DNA from: CAXXOK01 sp963666755
GTDB taxonomy: Bacteria; Bacillota; Clostridia; Christensenellales; Aristaeellaceae
Direction of reading: 5' to 3'
Assembly (NCBI GenBank): GCA_963666755.2
Contig: CAXXGW010000009.1
Span: 1,054,001 to 1,118,000 of the forward strand
DNA: 64,000 bases
Made by a program: the position numbers and the translations under genes. Of this stretch, positions 26,054-33,522 are shown in pieces. The notes under the pieces are model-generated. The model made no database searches. It worked only from the letters and a program-made list of their open reading frames with translations, and had not been told where the DNA came from. Position 1 is the first letter of the stretch; each line of letters begins with the position of its first letter.

Positions 26054-26329
26054 ATGGAAATGATCGCTCTGGGTATGATTGAAACCCGCGGCCTTGTAGG
26101 CGCGATTGAGGCGGCGGATGCGATGCTCAAGGCCGCCAACGTGACTTTGATTGGGAAAACCCATGTGGGCGGCGGGCTGGTGACTGTCATGGTGCGCGGA
26201 GAAGTCGGCGCCGTGAAGGCGGCGGTGGATGCGGGCGCGGCGGCCGCCGAGCGCGTGGGCAACCTGGTATCCCGGCATGTGATCCCGCGGCCGCATAACG
26301 AAGTGAACGAGATCCTGCCCAAAATCTGA
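26054..26329 (+). CDS. eutM: BMC-H shell hexamer, EutM/PduA type (copy 2)
   Basis: 91 residues from ATG 26054 (SD GAGGAGG). It has the same fold and pore loop (HVGGGLVTVMVRGEVGAVKA) as the preceding gene, 25 bases away, and ends HVIPRPHNEVNEILPKI. The pair looks like a recent tandem duplication. The two may co-assemble, with slightly different pore or edge properties. Confidence 0.96.
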   Translation: MEMIALGMIETRGLVGAIEAADAMLKAANVTLIGKTHVGGGLVTVMVRGEVGAVKAAVDAGAAAAERVGNLVSRHVIPRPHNEVNEILPKI

Positions 26330-26399
26330 TGTGCAAACGGTCTGCGGCAGGCTTCCGGATGGTGGCCTGCGGTAAGGCCGTACAGGAAAGGAGCGCCTC

Positions 26400-27089
26400 G
26401 TGCGCTACATCACCGAGCAGGAACTGCGTGACGCGTTCAGCAAAGGCGTGCCCGCGCACTATGAGGTGCCGCGGGAAGCCCGGCTGACCCCTGCCGCGCG
26501 GCAATACCTGATCGACAACCGGCTGTACCGACAGCCCGCAAACGGGGAAAGCGGCCCCATACGAACTGCCGCCACAACCAAGCCGGAGCACATGACCAAC
26601 CTGGATGCGACCCGGCTTGTGGCCAAAACGCAACCGCGCATTGCGTTACGCGGCAAGCTGGACTCGCTGGAGGCTGATATCCTGCTGGTGCAGGCCACCG
26701 CTGCGGAGCGGGGCGACGCGGCGCTGCTTGCGCCCCTGCAGGACGCGCTGGGATTAACGCGGCGCATCCTCGCTGCGGAAGTGACCGGCAAGGCGCTAGG
26801 CGAATGGACGCTGAACGGCATGAGCCCGGAGCAGGTGCACGCCGCATCCCACAACCCCAAACAATATGGCTTCGCCGGGCATGTGATGCCCGACGCGGCG
26901 CAGGGCGTTGCCGCCGCACAGCTGAACCGGCTGCGCACTGCAGCGCGCGAAACGGAGCTTGCCGCCGCCGCCGCTTTCTGCGATGCAGAAGGCGTATGCG
27001 CGCGTGTGGATCTGCTGCTGGCGTTAAACCGGCTGTCGAGTTATTTCTATGTGCTCCAGCTGGAAGCGATCCGGCGGCGGGAGGGATAA
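26400..27089 (+). CDS. eutT: EutT-type cob(I)alamin adenosyltransferase
   Basis: 229 residues from GTG 26400 (SD AAAGGAG). It makes adenosylcobalamin, the cofactor of EutBC. The match to EutT is by an N-terminal ITEQELRDAF and LTPAARQYL segment, MTNLDATRLVAKTQPRIALRGKLDSLEADI, HAASHNPKQYGFAGHVMPDA and a final LLLALNRLSSYFYV. The metal-binding HX11CCXXC motif known from Salmonella EutT is absent; the region between residues 45 and 62 has no Cys at all. The enzyme is therefore probably of the metal-independent kind. It is shorter than the ~267-residue enteric form because that segment is missing. Confidence 0.9.
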   Translation: MRYITEQELRDAFSKGVPAHYEVPREARLTPAARQYLIDNRLYRQPANGESGPIRTAATTKPEHMTNLDATRLVAKTQPRIALRGKLDSLEADILLVQATAAERGDAALLAPLQDALGLTRRILAAEVTGKALGEWTLNGMSPEQVHAASHNPKQYGFAGHVMPDAAQGVAAAQLNRLRTAARETELAAAAAFCDAEGVCARVDLLLALNRLSSYFYVLQLEAIRRREG

Positions 27090-27090
27090 T

Positions 27091-28014
27091 ATGGATCGAA
27101 CCATGATCGAACAGGTCGTGCGCGCGGTGGTCGCGCGCATGGAGGAAGAAACCGGGAAGGCGTCTGCCGCGACGGTACCCGCCGCAGCCCCGGAACCCAA
27201 ACCCTGTAACGGTTGCACCATTCCGGTGGAAATGTCGGCCAGGCATGTACACCTGAGCGCCGAAGACCTGCGGGCGCTGTTTGGCACGGATACCCTGCCG
27301 AGCCTGAAAGCCATCTCCCAGCCGGGGCAGTACCTGTCGGAGTACCGGGTGCGGCTGATCGGGCCCAAGGGCGTGCTGGATAACGTAGCGGTGCTGGGCC
27401 CGGTGCGCGGCGCGACGCAGACGGAAATTTCCGCCACGGACGCGCGTACGCTGGGGGTGAAGGCACCGGTACGGCTGTCCGGCGATCTGCACGATGCGGC
27501 GGCCCTGACCATCCAGAACGGAGAGCAGATGGTGCGGCGCGCTTGCGCGATCATCGCCCTGCGGCATGTGCACATGACCCCGGAGGATGCTTCCGCGTTC
27601 GGCGTGCAGCATGGGCAGCAGGTGACCCTCGCGGTGGACGGCGAGCGCCCCCTGTCGCTGGGCGGTGTGGTGGTGCGCGTTTCGAAAGAATCTGCGCTGG
27701 CGCTGCATATCGACACCGACGAGGCGAACGCGGCCGGCGCATGGGGCAAAGTCACCTGTCGACTGGTGCCGGATTGCCCGCCTGCCTGCGCTCGTGCCGA
27801 AATGGCTTCAGCCCCTACGGCACCGCAAACCACGCCTGCTCCGGCTGCCGAGGCAACGCTGGAACCCAAGCTGCTTTGTGAGCGGGATGTGCTCACCCTG
27901 AAAGGCAAGGGTGTAAAGACCCTGCAGCTAAAGCAGCAGCAGATCATCACCCCGCTGGCGCTGGACGCGCTCCGAGCGCTGGGCATCGTGTTGGTCAGGG
28001 AGGGGAACGAATGA
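27091..28014 (+). CDS. pduL: Phosphate propanoyl/acetyltransferase PduL with encapsulation peptide and C-terminal extra domain
   Basis: 307 residues from ATG 27091; its SD region GGAGGGA lies at the end of eutT. Residues 1-18 are an amphipathic helix (MIEQVVRAVVARMEEE) with an Ala/Pro linker, a typical encapsulation peptide. The two beta-barrel halves each carry the zinc-binding pattern (VEMSARHVHLS and IALRHVHMTPEDA), with QPGQYLSEYRVRLIGPKG between them. It converts acetyl-CoA to acetyl-phosphate and recycles CoA. After residue ~235 a second linker leads to a ~45-residue tail (LLCERDVLTLKGKGVKTLQ, then ITPLALDALRALGIVLVRE) not needed for PduL activity. Similar ITPLARD segments occur in other Eut/Pdu proteins. 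Confidence 0.94.
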   Translation: MDRTMIEQVVRAVVARMEEETGKASAATVPAAAPEPKPCNGCTIPVEMSARHVHLSAEDLRALFGTDTLPSLKAISQPGQYLSEYRVRLIGPKGVLDNVAVLGPVRGATQTEISATDARTLGVKAPVRLSGDLHDAAALTIQNGEQMVRRACAIIALRHVHMTPEDASAFGVQHGQQVTLAVDGERPLSLGGVVVRVSKESALALHIDTDEANAAGAWGKVTCRLVPDCPPACARAEMASAPTAPQTTPAPAAEATLEPKLLCERDVLTLKGKGVKTLQLKQQQIITPLALDALRALGIVLVREGNE

Positions 28015-28295
28015 TTATTGCAAAAGTGGAAGGCAATCTTTGGGCGACCCGTAAGGAAGAAACGCTGGTCGGCCGCAAGCTGATGATCGTGCGCCCCTCA
28101 ACCCTCGCAGGCGAAACCACAGGCGAAAGCTTTGTCGCCGTGGATGCCGTGGACGCGGGCATCGGCGAAATGGTTCTGGTGGCAACCGGCAGCAGCGCGC
28201 GTAAGGCGATGGGGCAGGAAAGCTCGCCCATCGACGCGACGATTGTCGCCATCATTGATATTCACGAGGTCAAACGAGCCGGAGGCAACGAATGA
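28011..28295 (+). CDS. eutN: Microcompartment vertex pentamer EutN/CcmL
   Basis: 94 residues from ATG 28011 in an ATGA overlap with pduL. It is an OB-fold BMC-P protein: MIIAKVEGNLWATRKEETLVGRKL, DAVDAGIGEMVLVATGSSAR and a final SPIDATIVAIID. Pentamers cap the icosahedral vertices. It is the only BMC-P gene in the locus. Confidence 0.96.
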   Translation: MIIAKVEGNLWATRKEETLVGRKLMIVRPSTLAGETTGESFVAVDAVDAGIGEMVLVATGSSARKAMGQESSPIDATIVAIIDIHEVKRAGGNE

Positions 28296-29611
28296 ACACG
28301 CTGGACAAGCTCAGGGCCGGTGGTGTGGTCGGCGGCGGAGGCGCGGGTTTTCCCACGTGGAAAAAGCTGTCCGCGCCCGCCGATACCCTGCTGGTGAATG
28401 GGGCGGAATGCGAGCCGCTTTTGCAGAGCGATCAGTACCTGATGCTGCATGAAGCCGAGGCTCTAGTGCGCGCCGCATGGGAGCTGGGGCAGACAGTTGG
28501 CGCCAAGCGGACGGTCATCGCCCTGAAAGATCATTATCACGCGCAGCGCGAGGCGCTTGCACAGGCGATTGCACGCCTGCAGCTCCCCGTGGAACTGCAC
28601 GACCTGCCAACCGTTTATCCTGTGGGGGACGAGCAGTCTGTGGTATTTGAATGCACGGGCCGCGCCGTGCCGCCGCGGGGGCTTCCGGGTTCCGTCGGGT
28701 GCACGGTGGTGAGCGTTTCCACGACGCTCAATGCCGGGCGCGCGCTGGCAGATGTGCCGGTAACCCGCAGGCTTGTGACGGTCGCAGGCGAGGTTGCTAA
28801 ACCCGGCCTGTACGATGTGCCGGTTGGAACCTCCATTCCGGAAGTGCTGGCTGCCGCGGGCGGTATCACGACGGATACGCCGCGCATCCTGCTGGGCGGC
28901 CCCATGATGGGCGCGCTGCAAACCGATCCGGAGCACGCGGTGGTCACGAAAACCTGCGGCGGGGTGCTCGTGTTTGACGATCGCCACCTGCTGGTAAACC
29001 GCGCGCGCCTGACAATTGAGCAGATGCGCAGCCGTGCGCGCAGCTGCTGCATCCAATGCCGCAGTTGCACTGATCTGTGCCCCCGCTATCTGCTGGGGCA
29101 TCCCATCTACCCACACCTGACGATGCGCGGTTTCGGCTCGGGCGCTCCGGCGGAGCCTTCGGCCATGCTGTGCATGGAGTGCGGCGTGTGCGAGCTGTTT
29201 GCCTGCCCCATGGGGCTTTCGCCCCGGCGCATCCAACAGCTGGAAAAGGAAGAGCTGCGTAAGGCCAAGGCAAACCCGAGCTTTGCGATGGTGGAAACCC
29301 AGCGCGAAACCCGACCGTGGCGGCAGGCGCCCTCCGGGCGCATCGCTCTGCGGGTGGATGTGGCGCGCTATGCCTTCGATACGCCCGCTACGGTCACAAC
29401 GGTTGCGCCGCATACGGTACGCATCCCGCTTAAGCAGCATATCGGCGCGCCCGCGACCGCAACGGTGCGCGTGGGCGATAGCGTGCGCGAAGGGCAGCTC
29501 ATTGGACAAATGGCGCCCGATGCGCTTGGCGCGGATGTGCACGCCAGCATCGACGGGCAGGTTACGGAGGTTACGGATTACGTAACCATCAGCGGGGAGG
29601 CGGGGGTATGA
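28292..29611 (+). CDS. pduS: PduS/RnfC-like cobalamin reductase, two [4Fe-4S] clusters
   Basis: 439 residues from ATG 28292, ATGA overlap with eutN. The N terminus is the Gly-rich flavin/NADH region of RnfC (LRAGGVVGGGGAGFPTWKKL, then LLVNGAECEPLLQSD). An SLBB segment (VTVAGEVAKPGLYDVPVGTS) follows, then two ferredoxin motifs (CIQCRSCTDLCP and CMECGVCELFACP) and a C-terminal biotinyl-like barrel. PduS reduces cob(III)alamin for the adenosyltransferase and may also move electrons from NADH through the shell. With no alcohol dehydrogenase in the locus, the electron-transfer role could matter for NAD recycling. Confidence 0.93.
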   Translation: MNTLDKLRAGGVVGGGGAGFPTWKKLSAPADTLLVNGAECEPLLQSDQYLMLHEAEALVRAAWELGQTVGAKRTVIALKDHYHAQREALAQAIARLQLPVELHDLPTVYPVGDEQSVVFECTGRAVPPRGLPGSVGCTVVSVSTTLNAGRALADVPVTRRLVTVAGEVAKPGLYDVPVGTSIPEVLAAAGGITTDTPRILLGGPMMGALQTDPEHAVVTKTCGGVLVFDDRHLLVNRARLTIEQMRSRARSCCIQCRSCTDLCPRYLLGHPIYPHLTMRGFGSGAPAEPSAMLCMECGVCELFACPMGLSPRRIQQLEKEELRKAKANPSFAMVETQRETRPWRQAPSGRIALRVDVARYAFDTPATVTTVAPHTVRIPLKQHIGAPATATVRVGDSVREGQLIGQMAPDALGADVHASIDGQVTEVTDYVTISGEAGV

Positions 29612-30153
29612 TTTCCCTGGGTTTGTTGGAGCTCAGCAGCATCGCCCGCGGCATCGAGGCGGGGGATGCGATGGTCAAGGCCGCAGATGTGCACCTGCTC
29701 AAGGCAGGCACCGTCTGCCCCGGCAAGTATGAAATCCTGCTCAGTGGCGAGGTGGCGGCCGTTGCTTCGTCCATGGAGGTGGGGCGCGCCTGTGCCGCCG
29801 AGTATCTGGTGGACGATCTGGTGATCGCCAGCCTTGACCCGCAGGTGACGGCGGCGCTGGGCGGGTGTACGCCGCCGCCGCACATTGCAGCACTGGGCGT
29901 GATGGAGTTTTTTAGCATTGCCGCCTCGGTGGTGGCAGCGGATGCCGCCGCCAAGGCCGCCGAGGTGCGGCTGATGGAAATCCGGCTGGGGCTGGGCATC
30001 GGCGGTAAATCCTTCGTGACCCTCTGCGGGGATGTGGCGGCCGTACAGGCTGCGATTCAGGCGGGGGTCAAGGAAGCTGCGCAGAAGGGCATGGTGGTTT
30101 CCACCTGTGTGATCCCTTCGCCAAGCCCCGATATTTTTCTGGCAATGCTGTAA
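29608..30153 (+). CDS. pduT: PduT-like BMC-T shell trimer lacking the Fe-S cysteine
   Basis: 181 residues from ATG 29608, ATGA overlap with pduS. It has two BMC domains in tandem (LGLLELSSIARGIEAGDAM and LGVMEFFSIAASVVAADAA), with PduT-like VDDLVIASLDPQV between them. In studied PduT the cysteine after GIGGK of the second domain holds a [4Fe-4S] cluster at the trimer pore; here that position is Ser135 (GIGGKSFVTLC). Other Cys at 37, 62, 87 and 140 are not at the known place. It therefore may have a plain pore, or use Cys140 two strands away. The call as PduT-type rests on the pduS neighbour and overall similarity. Confidence 0.9.
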   Translation: MISLGLLELSSIARGIEAGDAMVKAADVHLLKAGTVCPGKYEILLSGEVAAVASSMEVGRACAAEYLVDDLVIASLDPQVTAALGGCTPPPHIAALGVMEFFSIAASVVAADAAAKAAEVRLMEIRLGLGIGGKSFVTLCGDVAAVQAAIQAGVKEAAQKGMVVSTCVIPSPSPDIFLAML

Positions 30154-30165
30154 GGAGGCACCGAT

Positions 30166-30897
30166 ATGCCGCAGGTTGTTTACGGGCACCGGGGCGCGAG
30201 CGGATATGCGCCCGAAAATACGTTGGAAGCGTTCGAGCTCGCGGCCAAACAGGGCGCGTACGGGGTGGAACTGGACGTGCACCTGAGCCGGGACGGCGAA
30301 CTGGTCGTAGCGCATGATGAAACCATCGAGCGCGTTTCCGACGGCGAAGGCTGGATTAAAGATCAGACCCTGCGGGAGCTGAAAGCTCTGCGCTTCAATA
30401 AAACACACCCGGAATACGCCGATGCCCGGATGCCCACGCTGGCCGAGGTTTACGCACTGCTGAAACCCTACGGCCTGCATGTGAATGTGGAATTGAAAAA
30501 CAGCCTGATCGATTATCCGAATCTGGAACGCCGCTGCATCGAGCTGGCTGCGCAGATGGGCATGACGGAGCGTGTGCTCTACTCGTCCTTCAACCACCAC
30601 AGCCTGCTCAGGGTCAAGGCCATCGACCCAAAGCTGCCATGTGGCCTTCTGTATGAGTGCAGCATGGTGCATCCGTGGGAGTATGCGCAAAAACTGCAGA
30701 TGGACGCCCTGCACCCGCATTTTTCCGAACTGCAGATACCTGGGGAGTGCGAGAACGCCCATGCGCTGGGGCTGGAAGTTAACCCCTGGACCGTGAACGA
30801 GGAAGGCGACCTGCGCATGGTGGCGCAGGCCGGAGCCGACCGCATCATTACCAACTTTCCGGATCGCGCGTTGCGGGTGTTGGGCACTCTGCGCTAA
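30166..30897 (+). CDS. ugpQ: Cytosolic glycerophosphodiester phosphodiesterase (UgpQ/GlpQ type)
   Basis: 243 residues from ATG 30166 (SD AAGGAGG), only 12 bases after pduT. It hydrolyses glycerophosphodiesters to glycerol-3-phosphate and the free alcohol. The catalytic signature HRGASGYAPENTLEAF with ELDVHLSRDGELVVAHD gives the two catalytic His and the metal Glu/Asp; VNVELK and the late VNPWTVNEE complete the family pattern. No signal peptide is present, so it is intracellular. Its place in the eut operon suggests that glycerophosphoethanolamine is the substrate, releasing ethanolamine for EutBC. Specificity is inferred from context only. Confidence 0.93.
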   Translation: MPQVVYGHRGASGYAPENTLEAFELAAKQGAYGVELDVHLSRDGELVVAHDETIERVSDGEGWIKDQTLRELKALRFNKTHPEYADARMPTLAEVYALLKPYGLHVNVELKNSLIDYPNLERRCIELAAQMGMTERVLYSSFNHHSLLRVKAIDPKLPCGLLYECSMVHPWEYAQKLQMDALHPHFSELQIPGECENAHALGLEVNPWTVNEEGDLRMVAQAGADRIITNFPDRALRVLGTLR

Positions 30898-30908
30898 GCG
30901 CGTTGCGA

Positions 30909-30927
30909 GCACCTCCGCATGAGGTGC
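30909..30927 (+). terminator. Small hairpin between GDPD and amidohydrolase genes
   Basis: A 7-bp stem GCACCTC/GAGGTGC with a 5-base loop, 12 bases after the stop. No T-run follows; it is likely a weak attenuating or stabilising hairpin inside the operon. Confidence 0.4.
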
Positions 30928-30961
30928 AACCTCAAGCGGCAAACTGCAAAGGAGCCGGGCC

Positions 30962-32539
30962 ATGAAAGCGTTTGTGAATGCCACCTTCCTGTCCTGTGAG
31001 GAGGAGAACCGTGTATTTACCGTGCTGGTGGAGCACAGGGGCCGCATCGTCTACACCGGAGATACGCTACCCGCCGCCTATGCAAACGCGCAAAAGGTGG
31101 ATTTGCAAGGCGCTACAGTTGTGCCCGCCTTTGCGGATACGCATCTGCATTTTGAATCGTATGCGTTGTTCCATAGCACCGTGGATGTGCGGGACGCGAA
31201 GGACTTTACTGAGATGGGCAGCCTGCTGCGCGCCTATGCGGACGCGCATCCCGGGGAGAGCGTGATTGCCGCCTACGGCTGCACGGCGCACGTGGTCGCG
31301 GAAAAACGGCTGGTGGAGCGTGCCGATCTGGATGCGATGCTGGATCGGCCGGTGATGATCGTGAAGTACGACGGGCACGCCGCCGTGGTCAACAGCGCGC
31401 TGATGAAGCTGTTCCCCGCTGATGTGACCGAAGACCCCGGCTTTGATGCGCAAACCGGATGGCTGTATCAGAACGCTTTTTATAAAGGCGTGAATTTTAT
31501 TACCGGCAAGGTGCCCATCCCGCGCATCCTGCGGGGGCTATTGGGCGCGTCGGACGAGCTGGCGCGGCAGGGCGTGGGGCTGCTCCACTCGGTGGAAGGT
31601 GTGGGCTATCAGGGCGATGTGGATGTGGACATGCTCCGTTTCCTGCGCTTTGGGCTGCCGCAGACCATCCGGATTTTCTTCCAGACGATGGAGGTACGCA
31701 AGGCGACCCGCCGTGGCATGAAGCATATCGGCGGCTGCTTCAAACTGGCGCTGGACGGTTGCTTCGGCTCCGAAGACGCCGCATTGTTTGAGCCGTATAC
31801 GAACAACCCCGAGAACAAGGGCTTTTTGGCTTATACGCAGGAGGAAGTCAACCGCTTCTGCATCGAGGCCAACCGCGCGGGGCTGCAGATTGCCATGCAC
31901 GCCATCGGCGATCAGGCGGTCGAGCAGGCGATTGTCGCGCTGGAAACAGCGTTGAAGGACATGCCGCGCAAAGATCACCGCCATATCCTCATTCATGCCG
32001 ATCTGATCAATGCCGACCAGCGTGCGCGTGCCGCGGCGCTGGGGCTGAGCGTGGCGCTTCAGCCCGCCTTCCTTGGCTGGAAACAGGAGCCCGCGGAGTA
32101 TCTGGAGCGGATTCTGGGGCAGGAACGGACGCTGGCCATCGAGCCCCTGCGCGATCTGGTGGATGCGGGGATTTTGATTTCTGCCGGTTCCGATGCACCC
32201 TGCACGCTGCCCGATCCCATCCGCAGCATTTTCCTGTGCTGCAACCATCCGGATCCGCGCCAGTCCCTGACAGTGGAGGAGGCGCTCAAGGCGCACACGC
32301 TGTGGGCGGCAAAGACCGCCTTTGACGAGGAGCAGCTCGGCAGCCTGACGGTCGGCAAATGGGCCAACATGAGCGTGCTCGCGCAAAATCCGCTTGCCAT
32401 GCCGGTGGAAACCCTGCAGGATAACCGGGTGCTTGCCCTGTACATGCAAGGGAAAAAGGTGGAACCGCACCGCGGCGGCATCGGCCGGCTTATGTGCCGC
32501 AGTCTGGGCCGCAAGCTCGCAGGCGCGCGCGGCCGCTGA
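30962..32539 (+). CDS. Amidohydrolase family 3 protein (YtcJ-like)
   Basis: 525 residues from ATG 30962 (SD AAAGGAG). It is a metal-dependent TIM-barrel hydrolase: the entry motif VPAFADTHLHFESYA gives the first metal His pair; ALDGCFGSEDA, IAMHAIGDQAVEQAI, HILIHADLIN and ILISAGSDAPCTLPD supply later metal ligands. The family acts on amides, ureas and cyclic C-N bonds; substrates are mostly unknown. Its place after the phosphodiesterase in the eut locus makes an N-acyl-ethanolamine or other head-group amide a possible substrate, but nothing in the sequence proves that. No signal peptide. Confidence 0.85.
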   Translation: MKAFVNATFLSCEEENRVFTVLVEHRGRIVYTGDTLPAAYANAQKVDLQGATVVPAFADTHLHFESYALFHSTVDVRDAKDFTEMGSLLRAYADAHPGESVIAAYGCTAHVVAEKRLVERADLDAMLDRPVMIVKYDGHAAVVNSALMKLFPADVTEDPGFDAQTGWLYQNAFYKGVNFITGKVPIPRILRGLLGASDELARQGVGLLHSVEGVGYQGDVDVDMLRFLRFGLPQTIRIFFQTMEVRKATRRGMKHIGGCFKLALDGCFGSEDAALFEPYTNNPENKGFLAYTQEEVNRFCIEANRAGLQIAMHAIGDQAVEQAIVALETALKDMPRKDHRHILIHADLINADQRARAAALGLSVALQPAFLGWKQEPAEYLERILGQERTLAIEPLRDLVDAGILISAGSDAPCTLPDPIRSIFLCCNHPDPRQSLTVEEALKAHTLWAAKTAFDEEQLGSLTVGKWANMSVLAQNPLAMPVETLQDNRVLALYMQGKKVEPHRGGIGRLMCRSLGRKLAGARGR

Positions 32540-32598
32540 TGGCTCTGCAAATTTTGGCGGCGACGGTTGCCTGAGCGATCCGTACCGCTACTGCCCGT

Positions 32599-32632
32599 GT
32601 GCAGGGTGGGTGTCCGTGACCCCACCCTGCAC
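32599..32632 (+). terminator. Strong hairpin before the DUF2284 gene
   Basis: A perfect 12-bp stem (32599-32610 with 32621-32632) with a 10-base loop runs directly into the SD GGAGAGG of the next gene. No T-run follows. It may regulate translation of the DUF2284 gene or stabilise the upstream message. Confidence 0.55.
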
Positions 32633-32644
32633 GGAGAGGAATCC

Positions 32645-33259
32645 ATGCCTCCGAATACCTGTACGCTGATCTGGGAGGAGCCCCTGACCCTGCCTGCCGA
32701 TACGCTGCGGGCCGTTTACTACCATCCGGAAACCCTGAAACCCCTGTGCACCGTGTGTGAGAACTACGGCTGCAACTATGCCTGCCCACCGCTCTCGCTG
32801 GATGTGGAGGCACTGCTGCGGCAGTACGCACAGGCGCACCTGCTGGCAGCCAGACTCCGTCTGCCCCCGACGTTACCCAAGGAGCTGCTTGCGAGCCTGT
32901 ATGTAAACGCGATGGCAGTTTTTAACCGAAGGCTGCTTGCCTGCGAGGCGACGGAAGCCGGAAGTCTTGCGATTGCCCCCGGGCACTGTACGCTTTGCCC
33001 GCGCTGCGCCCGTGCGGACGGGAAGCCCTGTCCAAGCCCGGAACGGGTGCGGCTGTCGCTGGATGCGTTTTCGCTGGAAATCGCGCGGTTGGCAAGCGAG
33101 CTGTTTCATTTTGAAATCCAATGGTTTAACGATCGACCGCCTGCGTACCTGACGCTGATCGGCGGCCTGCTTTCAATGCGCCCGCAAATCCCCAAGCCGG
33201 AGGAATCATGGGTTTTTACGGGGCTGGAAGAAGCGGTCGCCCTACCGGCAGGCGGTTGA
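32645..33259 (+). CDS. DUF2284 predicted metal-binding protein
   Basis: 204 residues from ATG 32645 (SD GGAGAGG). The N-terminal Cys block (CTVCENYGCNYACPP) and the later block CTLCPRCARADGKPC are the DUF2284 hallmarks, probably binding an Fe-S cluster or zinc. Function is unknown in the family; members often sit beside corrinoid or metal-related genes. Here it ends the eut transcript before a terminator-like region and new promoter. It may service a cobalamin or Fe-S partner, which is inference. Confidence 0.8.
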   Translation: MPPNTCTLIWEEPLTLPADTLRAVYYHPETLKPLCTVCENYGCNYACPPLSLDVEALLRQYAQAHLLAARLRLPPTLPKELLASLYVNAMAVFNRRLLACEATEAGSLAIAPGHCTLCPRCARADGKPCPSPERVRLSLDAFSLEIARLASELFHFEIQWFNDRPPAYLTLIGGLLSMRPQIPKPEESWVFTGLEEAVALPAGG

Positions 33260-33332
33260 GTGCGCTGTTTGGCGGTTGCCGGGGTAGCAACCGGAAAAAA
33301 GGCAACGTTTTGCCCGTTTAATTGTTAATTGC

Positions 33333-33361
33333 TAGACAAACCGCTGCACATGCGCTATGAT
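33333..33361 (+). promoter_or_regulatory. Predicted promoter of the glp-like operon
   Basis: TAGACA (33333-33338), 17 bases and TATGAT (33356-33361). A start near 33368 leaves a ~155-base GC-rich leader before the TTG start. A GGTTGC/GCAACC hairpin followed by AAAAAA lies just upstream at about 33274-33300, possibly ending the eut transcript or acting on the other strand. Confidence 0.6.
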
Positions 33362-33522
33362 AAGCGCGCACCCGGCGGGCCGCCACGGCGCGCCGCTTTG
33401 TGCGGAGCCTTGCCCGCAAACAGCAAGCCCCATGGCGGTTCAAACGGGGCGACTGGGGCAGGAAGCCCCGCACCGAACTCTGTTAGAATATGCGCGCATT
33501 GCCGCGTTTGGAGGGATAGGAC

